Made by a program: the position numbers and the translations under genes
Notes under the pieces: model-generated
What the model was told of the DNA's origin: nothing
Databases searched by the model: none
What the model saw: the letters and a program-made list of their open reading frames with translations, nothing else
Shown here: positions 1 through 8,097 of the stretch, piece by piece
Layout: each line of letters opens with the position of its first letter
Numbering within the stretch: position 1 is the stretch's first letter
Origin: Aeolococcus sp035552595
Lineage (GTDB): Bacteria; Chloroflexota; Dormibacteria; Aeolococcales; Aeolococcaceae
Length of the DNA stretch: 48,559 nucleotides
Direction of reading: 5' to 3'
Assembly: GCA_035552595.1 (NCBI GenBank)
Contig: DASZKZ010000030.1
Location: 1 to 48,559 of the forward strand

Positions 1-190
1 CCCCGCCGACTCCGACCTCAAGGAGGCGTTCGTCGGCATCCTCATGAGCGTGGGGCCGTTCTTCGGGGTGCGCTACAAGCCGCCGCGAGTTGAGATCCCC
101 GTGGTGACCACGCCCGCCTCCGACGATCTCGACCCCGCCACAGCCCCGCCACGTGCTGGCGACGACACGGGGGCGGCGCCGGACCCCTGA
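1..190 (+). CDS. C-terminal end of an unidentified protein (5' truncated by the window)
   Basis: An open frame enters from the left edge (codons start at base 2) and stops at TGA 188-190, giving the last 62 residues. A short hydrophobic stretch (FVGILMSVGPFFGVRYKPP) could be the end of a membrane segment; it is followed by a Pro/Asp/Ala-rich hydrophilic tail. I do not recognise the family from this fragment. The 3' end lies opposite the long C-terminal extension of the minus-strand gene that ends at base 42, so the two genes converge and overlap by about 149 bases. Confidence 0.5.
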   Translation, partial: PADSDLKEAFVGILMSVGPFFGVRYKPPRVEIPVVTTPASDDLDPATAPPRAGDDTGAAPDP

Positions 191-1532
191 CCACCTCGCG
201 CACATGGGGTCGGTGCTCAGCCGGGTCGTCGGCAGATGCTGATGGTCTCGAGGTCGAGCCGATCACGGTGCAGACGGCGGTGATGCCGAGCAGCGCGACG
301 TAGTTGCCAAGGCTTCGCGGACCCAGCCAGAGCCCGAGGCTGGAGACGATGATCCCCGTCGGTGCCCATCGACGCGGAGCCAGCGCGCAGATGATGGTTC
401 CCACAACCACGGCCGCGATCGCCAGGGTTGCAAACACTGCCGCAAGACCGCTCCCGGGCGCTCCTGCAGCTCCCGGTCCGAGCCCGAACGGGAAGACGGG
501 TTGTGTTTGAGGTGCGAACACTCCCGTGATCCACGCCGATGGACCCGCGACGATGAACGGGAGATTGATCGCGCCAAATCCGACCAGCGCGCCGGCCTGG
601 TATCGGAGGTCTCGAGTCCTCCCCTCACGCAGCGCCAGCACGAGCAGCGCCGGTGCGATGAACCACGCGGTCTGTTTCACCGCGCACGCCAGCCCCAGGG
701 CGATTCCCGAGGCCAGCCCGCGCCGCTTGCTGATGGCAAGCACGAGCAGCACGGCGACCACGACATCGACGTGGGGACTGCCGATCAGCCCAAGCAACCC
801 CGCCTGCGCGCCGAGCGCGAGGATCGTCGCACGGCGCAGCGACGGTTCGGTCCGTCGCGCGACGACCAACCCCGCGAGGAGAAGTGCGAGTGGAGAGACG
901 AGCACCAGAGCTCGGCCGCCAAGCACGCCGAGCAGTGCCGTACCCGCCGGATAGTTGAAGCCCAGAAGCAGGCCGCCGGTGGGATGACCGTGAAGGGTCG
1001 CCTCTGCCGCCGCCTCGATCTGAGCCGATGATGGCGGAGACGCGAACGAGCGGAACACGCCGGACCGCAAGGGGGTCACGGAGTACGTGGGGCATCCGAG
1101 CTTCTTCTCGGCGTCGAGGAGGTGGAAGGAGGTGTATGGGTCGATGCCCTGTACGACTTCCTGCCCCCCGACGACGGTATCTGGGGCGACGTCATCGACG
1201 CACAGCAGCTCTTGATTCGACCTTGTCAGGGCGGACACCGTCTGCGAGATTCCAAGGACGCACGAGACCGCGCAGAAGATGATGCAAAGGAGGACGGCCG
1301 CCCGTGCCACAGTCATCGGAGGCGTCCATGCAGTCCGTAGGCAGACGACGGCCAGGACGGCCCCTGACACGGTGAGCAACCAACTGACAATCGGATACGG
1401 TGCCACCGTCTGTTGCAGTGACAGCGGCGCCGTGAGCAGGATTCCGGCGACTCCAGTGATCGCGATACGCCTGGCCGCAGGGCTGACTGGAGGCCTCAAC
1501 AACAGCCGGATTGCCGATCGCGATCCAAGCAT
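42..1532 (-). CDS. Multi-pass membrane protein, GT-C / DUF2029-like glycosyltransferase
   Basis: About 496 residues with some 9-11 hydrophobic segments (for example ARRIAITGVAGILLTAP, VARAAVLLCIIFCAVSCV, HVDVVVAVLLVLAISK), a large extracytoplasmic loop after the second or third helix, and a loop with CAVKQTAWFIAPALL. This resembles polyprenol-phosphate-dependent GT-C sugar transferases (GT87/DUF2029 type), which glycosylate cell-envelope lipids or polymers; the match is by overall pattern only. The start is ATG 1532; an in-frame GTG at 1562 lies 2 bases after the mdh stop and would imply coupling to mdh. The last ~60 residues are Arg/Pro-rich, unlike a membrane protein, and run antisense through the end of the converging gene, so the original stop has probably been lost. 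GC is somewhat lower than in the neighbours. Confidence 0.6.
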   Translation of the reverse strand: MLGSRSAIRLLLRPPVSPAARRIAITGVAGILLTAPLSLQQTVAPYPIVSWLLTVSGAVLAVVCLRTAWTPPMTVARAAVLLCIIFCAVSCVLGISQTVSALTRSNQELLCVDDVAPDTVVGGQEVVQGIDPYTSFHLLDAEKKLGCPTYSVTPLRSGVFRSFASPPSSAQIEAAAEATLHGHPTGGLLLGFNYPAGTALLGVLGGRALVLVSPLALLLAGLVVARRTEPSLRRATILALGAQAGLLGLIGSPHVDVVVAVLLVLAISKRRGLASGIALGLACAVKQTAWFIAPALLVLALREGRTRDLRYQAGALVGFGAINLPFIVAGPSAWITGVFAPQTQPVFPFGLGPGAAGAPGSGLAAVFATLAIAAVVVGTIICALAPRRWAPTGIIVSSLGLWLGPRSLGNYVALLGITAVCTVIGSTSRPSASADDPAEHRPHVREVVRGPAPPPCRRQHVAGLWRGRDRRRRAWSPRGSQLAAACSAPRRTAPRS

Positions 1533-1564
1533 CGAAGCGGTTGTACCGGGCGGCGGGGTCACCG

Positions 1565-2548
1565 TCAGCCCACCGTCACCGCCTCGCCCAGTGCCGGCAG
1601 GGACGCGTCGATGTCCGCGCGCCGCGAATCCATCAGCTCCACGAGCTGCTGCACCGCGGCCGCCGAGCGGTGCAGGGCGGTGCGATCGGCGTCCGCCAGG
1701 GCCACCTCGACGACCTCGAGCAGTCCGCCCGCGCCCAACCGCGCGGGAACACCGGTATAGAGCCCGTTGATGCCGTACTCGCCCTCGAGGTGCACGGCGC
1801 AGGGCAGCACCTGGCGGGTGTCGAGCAGGATGGCGTCGGTCATCTGGGCCGCCGCCGCCGACGGCGCGTAGTACGCGCTGCCCGTCTTGAGCAGAGCGAC
1901 GATCTCCGCGCCACCGTCGCGAGCGCGCTGCACGATGCTCTCCAGACGTTCACGCGGGATCAGATCCGCCACCGCCACCCCGGCCACGGTGGTCAGCGAG
2001 GTGAGCGGCACCATGGTGTCGCCGTGGCCGCCGAGCACATAGGCGGCCACATCCGTCACCGAGGCGCCGAGCTCCTGGGCGATGAAGGTGCGGAAGCGCG
2101 CGGTGTCGAGGACCCCGGCCATGCCGATCACCCGCCGGCGGGGAAACCCACTGACCGCCTTGGCGATCTGGGCCATGGCGTCGAGGGGGTTGCTGACCAC
2201 CACGATCACCGCCTCCGGGGACCGCTCCGCCACCTGGCGGGTCACGGAGGCCACGATCCTGGCGTTGGTCATGACCAGGTCGTCGCGAGACATGCCCGGC
2301 TTGCGGGCCACCCCGCTGGTGATCAAGACGACGTCGGAGCCCGCCGTCTCGTCGTAGCCGTTGGTTCCGGTGACCAGGGAGTCGTAGCCGAGGACGGGGC
2401 CCGCCTGGAGGATGTCGAGAGCCTTCCCCTGGGGCAGCCCCTCGACGATGTCGACGAGGACGATGTCCGCGTAGTTGCGCTCGGCGAGGCGCTGTGTCAG
2501 GGTGGCGCCCACGTTGCCGGCGCCGACGACTGTGATCTTGAAGCGCAC
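1565..2548 (-). CDS. mdh: NAD-dependent malate dehydrogenase (LDH-like type)
   Basis: 327 residues. Oxidises malate to oxaloacetate with NAD+ in the TCA cycle. The Rossmann motif GAGNVG lies at residues 9-14, followed by the NAD-selecting Asp33 in LVDIVEG. The mobile loop ARKPGMSRDD carries two arginines (82 and 88), the malate-specific pattern rather than lactate dehydrogenase. D148/R151 in GVLDTARFR and His175 in GGHGDT form the catalytic relay. The sequence resembles the type 3, Chloroflexus-like MDH group. I chose GTG 2548 because the fold begins with RFKITVVGAG at residue 2 and a GGCGGAG ribosome site lies about 9 bases upstream; the frame is open further upstream but without family similarity. 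Divergent from nth, with 62 bases between them. Confidence 0.95.
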   Translation of the reverse strand: MRFKITVVGAGNVGATLTQRLAERNYADIVLVDIVEGLPQGKALDILQAGPVLGYDSLVTGTNGYDETAGSDVVLITSGVARKPGMSRDDLVMTNARIVASVTRQVAERSPEAVIVVVSNPLDAMAQIAKAVSGFPRRRVIGMAGVLDTARFRTFIAQELGASVTDVAAYVLGGHGDTMVPLTSLTTVAGVAVADLIPRERLESIVQRARDGGAEIVALLKTGSAYYAPSAAAAQMTDAILLDTRQVLPCAVHLEGEYGINGLYTGVPARLGAGGLLEVVEVALADADRTALHRSAAAVQQLVELMDSRRADIDASLPALGEAVTVG

Positions 2549-2610
2549 GATGGGGTCTCCGCCTTCGAGGGCTGCCGGGAACGGGCGCATTGTAGGAAGG
2601 AGTGCGGAGC

Positions 2611-3351
2611 ATGGCCGCGACGTCGGGCGCGAGGCGCCGTCCTGGTGGCGCCCGTGCACGGGCCGCCGAGGTGGTGGAGAGGCTCCGTGCCGAGTACCCC
2701 GCGGCGACGTGCGCGCTCCTCCACGAGAGCCCGCTGCAGCTGCTGGTGGCCACCATCCTCAGCGCGCAGACCACCGACGAGCGGGTCAACATGATCACCC
2801 CGGTCCTCTTCGCGCGCTACCCGGCCGCCGCCGACCTGGCCGAGGCGCGCCAGGAGGACGTCGAGGAGCTGATCCGCTCCACCGGCTTCTTCCGGATGAA
2901 GGCGCGCGCCATCCGCGAGATGAGCCAGGACCTGGTGGGACGCTTCGGGGGCGAGGTGCCGCCCCGGATGGAGGACCTGGTCACGCTCCGAGGGGTGGGC
3001 AGGAAGACCGCCAACGTGGTCCTGGGGGTGGCCTTCGGAGTGCCCGGCTTCCCGGTCGACACCCACGTCACGCGCCTGGCCGGCCGCCTCCGCCTCACCA
3101 CGGCGACGGACCCTGTCGAGATCGAGCGCGACATCTGCTCCATGGTGCCGCCGCAGGAGTGGACCGATCTCAGCCTGCGGCTCATCCTCCACGGACGCAG
3201 GGTGTGCGTGGCGCGGTCGCCGCGCTGCCCGGTGTGCGTGCTCAACGACATCTGCCCGTCGGCGGAGCTGGGCCCGGTGCGGCCCCGCCCGACGGGCGCG
3301 GCTCAGGCGACGGCGAGAGCGCTCCGGGCGCGATCACCGAGACGTCGCTGA
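2611..3351 (+). CDS. nth: Endonuclease III, [4Fe-4S] DNA glycosylase/AP lyase
   Basis: 246 residues. Removes oxidised pyrimidines and nicks abasic sites in base excision repair. The helix-hairpin-helix LRGVGRKTANVV contains catalytic Lys132, and FPVDTHVTRLAGR contains catalytic Asp150. Four cysteines spaced C-X6-C-X2-C-X5-C (199, 206, 209, 215) match the Nth iron-sulfur cluster loop exactly. ATG 2611 is preferred over the in-frame GTG 2602 because AAGGAG at 2597-2602 lies 8 bases before the ATG. A basic C-terminal tail of about 30 residues follows the cluster. The 3' end overlaps the converging small gene by 49 bases. Confidence 0.95.
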   Translation: MAATSGARRRPGGARARAAEVVERLRAEYPAATCALLHESPLQLLVATILSAQTTDERVNMITPVLFARYPAAADLAEARQEDVEELIRSTGFFRMKARAIREMSQDLVGRFGGEVPPRMEDLVTLRGVGRKTANVVLGVAFGVPGFPVDTHVTRLAGRLRLTTATDPVEIERDICSMVPPQEWTDLSLRLILHGRRVCVARSPRCPVCVLNDICPSAELGPVRPRPTGAAQATARALRARSPRRR

Positions 3352-3788
3352 CGGAACCCGGGGAAGGCACACGACCGCACCCGGTGGATGGACAGGGCCA
3401 GGACCTCGGTGCGCCGCACCTCGGCGACGGCGATCCCGCAGGCGCACGCCACCTCGTCCACGGCGATGACGCGACCGCTGCCGGCGTTGACCCGCCCCAC
3501 CCAGGCCGCGAAGGACAGGCTGACGCGCGCATAGACGAAGGGCTCGGCATCGTGCTCGGGCATGCTGCTCTCGATGAGGGCGAGGGTCTGGCCCGCCGCC
3601 AGCTCGGCCATGAGGGTCTCGGCGACACCGGCGAGCAGAGGCCGCGCCGCGATCACTCCGGGAGCATCGTGGTACACGAGCACGGTGCGCCCGTCGGCGC
3701 GAAGATGCTGCACGGCGAGCGCGCTGATGCCCGTCTGCTGATCGAAGAAGCTCACCGGGACGGTGACCAGGGCGGTGTGCCTGTCCAT
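3303..3788 (-). CDS. Hypothetical protein, 161 residues
   Basis: I do not recognise this protein. From ATG 3788 it reads as a compact soluble protein with alternating hydrophobic strands (ALVTVPVSFFDQQTGISAL, TLALIESSMPEHDAEPFVYARV), a Cys-Ala-Cys pair in VDEVACACGIAV and a basic C-terminus. The upstream part of the open frame is the antisense of the WS/DGAT gene and is not coding. It is divergent from the WS/DGAT gene (78 bases between the starts) and convergent with nth. No strong ribosome site is visible before the ATG. Confidence 0.55.
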   Translation of the reverse strand: MDRHTALVTVPVSFFDQQTGISALAVQHLRADGRTVLVYHDAPGVIAARPLLAGVAETLMAELAAGQTLALIESSMPEHDAEPFVYARVSLSFAAWVGRVNAGSGRVIAVDEVACACGIAVAEVRRTEVLALSIHRVRSCAFPGFRQRRLGDRARSALAVA

Positions 3789-3854
3789 GAGACACCAGCC
3801 TGGGGCTGACGGCCGGACAGCGGGCGGACGTTTCTCGGAGGGGCGCCTCCGACG

Positions 3855-3860
3855 TACAGT
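3855..3860 (+). promoter_or_regulatory. Candidate -10 box (TACAGT) for a leaderless WS/DGAT transcript
   Basis: TACAGT ends 6 bases before ATG 3867 and there is no Shine-Dalgarno sequence between them. The usual -10 to start-site distance would place transcription initiation at or beside the A of the ATG. Confidence 0.5.
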
Positions 3861-3866
3861 TTCGGG

Positions 3867-5426
3867 ATGCAGGGCGCCCACAAGCTGACGCCACTCGACG
3901 CGTCGTTCCTCCACCTGGAGACGCCGCGGACGCACATGCACATCGGCGGCGTGGCCATCTTCGAAGCCTCGCCGCTGGGCACCGGCCGGGCCCTCTACGA
4001 CGGGCTGGCCAGGGCGATCGCGCCCCGCCTCGACCTGATGCCGCGCTACCGCCAGAAGCTCGCCTTCGTCCCCCTCAGCCTGGATACGCCGGTGTGGGTC
4101 GACGATCCGGATTTCGAGATGAGCAACCACCTCATCCGCGCGGCGCTGCCCAAGCCGGGCGGGGACAAGGAGCTCCAGGAGCTGATCGGCCGCGTCTTCT
4201 CGCGACAGCTCGATCGACGCCGGCCGCTCTGGGAGATCTATGTCATCGAGGGACTGCGCGACTCACGCTGGGCGCTGCTCACCAAGTCGCACCACGCCAT
4301 GGTCGACGGCATCTCCAACCTGGAGCTGGCCACCATCCTGCTCGACACCGAGCCGGAGCCGGCCAAGCAGCCCTTCGGGGTGTCGCGCTGGACGGCACGG
4401 GAGTCGCCGAGCGGGCTTGGCCTGCTCGTCAACTCGCTGCGCGAGCGCGTCACCCGGCCCGCCCGTGTTCTCAGCGCGGCGCGCGCGGTGGCCGGACAGC
4501 CGCGCCGGCTGGCCATGGCTCTGCGCGACACCGCCAGCGGCCTGGCGTCGATGGCCGAGCACATGGGGACACCGAGGTCGGCGATCAACGGCAGGACCGG
4601 GACGACGCGCTCGTTTGCGTACAGCCGCTTTCCACTCGATGACTTCCGCACCGTCAAGGCCGCCTTCGGAGGCACCATCAACGACCTCGTCCTGGCCACC
4701 GTGGCCGGTGGCCTGCGCCATTTCCTGATCGCGCGCGGGGTCGATCCCGACGACCCCGCGGAGGCCCTCCAGGCGCTCTGCCCGGTGAGCATTCGCGACA
4801 CCAGCGAGCGCACCGCCCTGGGCAACCGCCTGGCCATGCTTCTGGTCAAGCTGCCCATCTCCGAGGCGGACCCGGCACGTCGCATCGCCGCGGTGCGCAC
4901 CACGGTGGACGCGCTGAAAGCCCGCAAGCAGGCGGTCGGCGCCGACTTCCTTCTCAACCTGGCCGGCTTCGCGCCGTCGACCCTCCACGCCATGGTGGCG
5001 CGGGCGTCGCTGCGCCAGATCGCCTTCAACCTCATCGTCACCAACGTGCCCGGACCGCAGCAGCCTCTCTACTGCCAGGGGGCACGGCTGGTGGAGGTCT
5101 TCCCGATCGCCTTCCTCTACGACGGCCAGGAGCTGGCCATCGCCATCTTCAGCTACTTCGGGACGCTCAACTTCGGCTACCTGGTGGATGGCCAGGGGAT
5201 CAGCGATGTCGACGTCTTCGCGGAGTGCGTCGAGGAGGGTCTGCGCGAGCTGCTCGAGGCCGCGCGGACATCCGCGGGGACCGAGGCGGGGCGGACCGAG
5301 CTGCGTGGCAGCGCGTCGCGGCTCAAGGGCGCCACCACCCGCAAGGCGGCCACCGAGGCCCCCGCCGGCGGCAAGGCCGGAGCCAGCAGGCGCAAGCCGG
5401 CAGCGCGCAAGCGCGGAGCCGCCTGA
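3867..5426 (+). CDS. Wax ester synthase / diacylglycerol acyltransferase (WS/DGAT)
   Basis: 519 residues. Members of this family transfer an acyl group from acyl-CoA to a fatty alcohol or diacylglycerol, making storage wax esters or triacylglycerol. The sequence starts with the family hallmark LTPLDASFLHLETP and MHIGGVAIFE; the catalytic HHXXXDG motif is HHAMVDG at residues 142-148; the C-terminal WES domain has the NVPGPQQPLYCQGARL motif. The last ~55 residues are a low-complexity Lys/Arg/Ala/Gly-rich tail (ending KPAARKRGAA) that is not part of the enzyme fold and resembles basic nucleic-acid- or membrane-surface-binding tails. Expression is probably leaderless from the TACAGT box just upstream. 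Convergent with the minus-strand small gene that ends at 5446. Confidence 0.92.
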   Translation: MQGAHKLTPLDASFLHLETPRTHMHIGGVAIFEASPLGTGRALYDGLARAIAPRLDLMPRYRQKLAFVPLSLDTPVWVDDPDFEMSNHLIRAALPKPGGDKELQELIGRVFSRQLDRRRPLWEIYVIEGLRDSRWALLTKSHHAMVDGISNLELATILLDTEPEPAKQPFGVSRWTARESPSGLGLLVNSLRERVTRPARVLSAARAVAGQPRRLAMALRDTASGLASMAEHMGTPRSAINGRTGTTRSFAYSRFPLDDFRTVKAAFGGTINDLVLATVAGGLRHFLIARGVDPDDPAEALQALCPVSIRDTSERTALGNRLAMLLVKLPISEADPARRIAAVRTTVDALKARKQAVGADFLLNLAGFAPSTLHAMVARASLRQIAFNLIVTNVPGPQQPLYCQGARLVEVFPIAFLYDGQELAIAIFSYFGTLNFGYLVDGQGISDVDVFAECVEEGLRELLEAARTSAGTEAGRTELRGSASRLKGATTRKAATEAPAGGKAGASRRKPAARKRGAA

Positions 5427-5445
5427 GGCGCCGGCCAGACCCCCA

Positions 5446-5805
5446 TCACGCCGGGCTGGGACCGCCGAGCCGCGCCGCCCAGGCGTGGGCCTGGTCATCG
5501 GGCACGGGGCTGTGCCCGTCCATGGAGATGGCCAGGCGCCGTGCCTCGGCGCCGTCGAGGCGGAGCCGCCCCGCCTCGGCGTCGTCGATCAATCCCGCAT
5601 CGATGCAGAGGTCGAGGAACTCCATCAGCTGGTCGGGGTCGAGCGGGTCGAGGAAGCGCATCTTGCGGAGCAGGCGCTCGCGGTTGCTGGGCAGGAAGAC
5701 ACCGAGGTCGGCGAACGCCAGGAGCACGGCGCGGGCCAGGTCGCGCAGCTCATCCACGGCAGCGATGGTAATCGCAACCCAGGACCACCACCGCGCGGCG
5801 GTCAC
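5446..5805 (-). CDS. Small hypothetical protein at the end of the kimA operon
   Basis: 119 residues, mostly helical, with no recognised domain; readable blocks are DELRDLARAVLLAFADLGVF and FLDLCIDAGLIDD. Its GTG 5805 overlaps the TGA of the upstream oxidoreductase (4-base overlap), the arrangement of translationally coupled genes, so it is the last gene of the minus-strand cluster starting with the KimA-type transporter. An internal GTG at 5757 is an alternative start that would drop the hydrophobic N-terminal 16 residues. Confidence 0.55.
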   Translation of the reverse strand: MTAARWWSWVAITIAAVDELRDLARAVLLAFADLGVFLPSNRERLLRKMRFLDPLDPDQLMEFLDLCIDAGLIDDAEAGRLRLDGAEARRLAISMDGHSPVPDDQAHAWAARLGGPSPA

Positions 5806-6815
5806 CGCGCCATGCCGATGGCGGTCCCGAGCAGCTCCGCCGCGCCGATGGTCCGGGCGGTGGCCAGAGCGCGCCAGGATGGATCACCCAGGTTGGCGAT
5901 CAGCTCGTCGTACATGGGCGAGTAGAGCGCGTTGACCACCGCCCGGTCGCTCAGCGACGGCACGGCCCGCGGGGCGCGTCCCCGGCCGTCGTGCACCACC
6001 CGGACCACGGCATCCTCCCAGTCCAGCTCCAGGCACTGCGCGGGCCGGGAGAGATGGACGAGGTTGGTCCGGCGCGCGCCGGCGTACGAGGTGCGGATGG
6101 TGGCCACGCCCGCGGCACCGACGCGGACATCGACCGCCGCCACCTCGCGGCCACCCGGGCCCCGGCGGTGGCAGGCCACCACCTCGCAGCCTGGATCGAG
6201 GAGGTGGAGGAGCGCCAGGTAGTGGACGGCGTGGTCGCCGAGGATGCCGCCCTCGCGTTCGGGATCGGCTCGCCAGCCGCCGGCGCTGAGCGGGTCGGTG
6301 CCCGGCCGTTCCACGCGCACCTCCACGGTGAAGGGCTCGTCGCCCCGCACCGCCCCTGCCGCGGCCCGGGCGATCCATTGCCAGGGGGTGGCGTAGCGGT
6401 ACTGGTGGACGGTGGCCAGGGCCAGATCGGGGTGGCGCGCGGCCAGAGCGCGGAGGGCCGCGACGTCGGCCTCGCTGAGCCCCAGCGGCTTCTCGCAGAG
6501 GACGTGGACACCGCGTTCCAGCGCCGCGGCCATCTCCCCCAGATGGGCGCTGGGAGGGGTGGCGATGACCAGCAGATCGGGAGAGGTGGCCTCGAGCATC
6601 TCGTCGTTGTCGGCGAAGCCCTGGGCCCCGAGATGGGCGGCGACGACCGCGGCCCGCTGGGCCGGATCCGGATCGCAGGCGCCGACCAGCCGCACAGCGC
6701 CGCAGTCCTCGGCCGTTCGCAGCGCGGGCAGGTGAGCCCGGGTCGCGGCCGAGCCCACCCCCACCACGGCGACGCGGAGGGGGGCGCCCCCGCGAGGATC
6801 AGCCGGCAAGGGCAC
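5802..6815 (-). CDS. Gfo/Idh/MocA-family NAD(P)-dependent oxidoreductase
   Basis: 337 residues. The N-terminal Rossmann domain begins LRVAVVGVGSAATRAHLPAL (from about residue 13), and CEKPLGLS near residue 110 is the EKP motif that contributes the nicotinamide-site lysine. GGILGDHAVHYL is the C-terminal domain motif with the conserved His. Family members oxidise or reduce sugars, inositols or related cyclic alcohols; the substrate cannot be read here. GTG 6815 overlaps the end of the aminotransferase gene by 17 bases, so the two are co-translated. An aminotransferase next to a Gfo/Idh enzyme is a common way to make an amino-sugar or amino-cyclitol, but nothing else of such a pathway is nearby. 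Confidence 0.85.
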   Translation of the reverse strand: MPLPADPRGGAPLRVAVVGVGSAATRAHLPALRTAEDCGAVRLVGACDPDPAQRAAVVAAHLGAQGFADNDEMLEATSPDLLVIATPPSAHLGEMAAALERGVHVLCEKPLGLSEADVAALRALAARHPDLALATVHQYRYATPWQWIARAAAGAVRGDEPFTVEVRVERPGTDPLSAGGWRADPEREGGILGDHAVHYLALLHLLDPGCEVVACHRRGPGGREVAAVDVRVGAAGVATIRTSYAGARRTNLVHLSRPAQCLELDWEDAVVRVVHDGRGRAPRAVPSLSDRAVVNALYSPMYDELIANLGDPSWRALATARTIGAAELLGTAIGMAR

Positions 6816-8097
6816 GCCGCAGGGCTGCGATGGCCAGGTCGGCGCCCTCTTCGGTCAGCACCAGCGGTGGGTTGAGGCGCACCTCGGGCACGTCGCCGAC
6901 GATGAGGATGCCCTCGTCCAGACAGCGGCGGAAGAGGCGCAGGCAGAGATCGGGGCCGGCCAGCCCCCCGCCGGCGGGGTCGACCAGGTCGAATCCGAGC
7001 ATCATGCCCACCCCGCGGTTGCGCGAGACGAACGGCGACCCCCGCTCCAGCACCCCGATCCCCTCGGCGAGGCGCCCCGCCGTCGCGGTGACCTGGTCGA
7101 GGAACCCGGGGGCACCGAGGACGTCGAGGACGGCGATACCGGCGGCGCAGGCCAGCGGGTTGGCTCCGTAGCTGCTCGAGGTCGCCGACGGCTGAGCGAA
7201 GAGGCTCTGGTCCCAGAGGGCCCCGGGCGCGGCCACGCCGCTGAGCGGGTAGCCGCCGCCGATCGCCTTGCCCAGGACGAGGATGTCGGGTCGGACCCCG
7301 AACCAATCGACCGCGAAGTTGCGTCCCAGCCGCCCGAAGCCGGTGATCGACTCGTCGACGATGAGCAGCCACCGGTGGGCGTCGCAGAGGGCGCGCAGGC
7401 CGGCCAGAAACCGCCTCTGCGGGGGCCGGTTGCCCGCGGTGCCGAGGACCGGCTCGACGATGACGGCAGCGACCCCGTCGAGGCTGGCGGCGCGCTCCTC
7501 CAGGCCGGCCAGCGCGGCCGCGCCGTCCTCCTCGCAGGCCGGGTAGGCGAGCGCGTCGTGGCGCTCACAGCGCGGGTAGGGGAGGGAGTGCACCCAGTCG
7601 ACACCGAGGCTGACCCGTTCCTCGGGGAAGCGCCCCCCGCTGAAGCGCACCCCGGTGGTCTTGCCGTGGAAGCCGCTCGAGAAGGAGAGGAGGTCGCGAT
7701 GGCCGCTGACGGACTGGGCCAGGCGCACCGCCACCTCGACCGCCTCGGCCCCGCCGGAGTAGAGCGCCACCCGGTCGACCCCGGCGGGGAGCACGGCCGC
7801 GAGCCGTTCCAGGTAGGCGGCGTGCTCGGGGGTGTGGAGCACGCAGGCGGCGAGCCGGGTCGCCTGCCGGGCCACCGCCTCCGCCCAGCGCGGATGGCCG
7901 TGGCCGATGGAGGCCACCCCCATGGCGGTGGCGAAGTCGAGCAGGCGCCGGCCGGAGCTGGTCACCAGGTACGGCCCCTCTCCGTGGGTGACCACCAGCC
8001 CCGCCGATTCGGCGATGCGGCGCGGTCCCCCGCCGCCGAGGCGGCGCACCGTGGCGCCGACGGCGCCCGCCGCTGAGGTGTCGAGGGTGGTGCTCAT
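6799..8097 (-). CDS. Class III PLP-dependent aminotransferase
   Basis: 432 residues. Fold type I aminotransferase of the GABA/ornithine/glutamate-1-semialdehyde group. LVLGKAIGGGYPLSG carries the PLP-binding Lys; VDESITGFGRLG is the Asp-containing cofactor motif, with ESIT where most members have EVQT; SGGAEAVEVAVRLA is the phosphate-binding segment. Its ATG directly abuts the stop of the transporter gene upstream (no intergenic base) and its end overlaps the oxidoreductase gene. Substrate unknown; the family acts on omega-amino groups or aldehydes. Confidence 0.88.
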   Translation of the reverse strand: MSTTLDTSAAGAVGATVRRLGGGGPRRIAESAGLVVTHGEGPYLVTSSGRRLLDFATAMGVASIGHGHPRWAEAVARQATRLAACVLHTPEHAAYLERLAAVLPAGVDRVALYSGGAEAVEVAVRLAQSVSGHRDLLSFSSGFHGKTTGVRFSGGRFPEERVSLGVDWVHSLPYPRCERHDALAYPACEEDGAAALAGLEERAASLDGVAAVIVEPVLGTAGNRPPQRRFLAGLRALCDAHRWLLIVDESITGFGRLGRNFAVDWFGVRPDILVLGKAIGGGYPLSGVAAPGALWDQSLFAQPSATSSSYGANPLACAAGIAVLDVLGAPGFLDQVTATAGRLAEGIGVLERGSPFVSRNRGVGMMLGFDLVDPAGGGLAGPDLCLRLFRRCLDEGILIVGDVPEVRLNPPLVLTEEGADLAIAALRRALAG

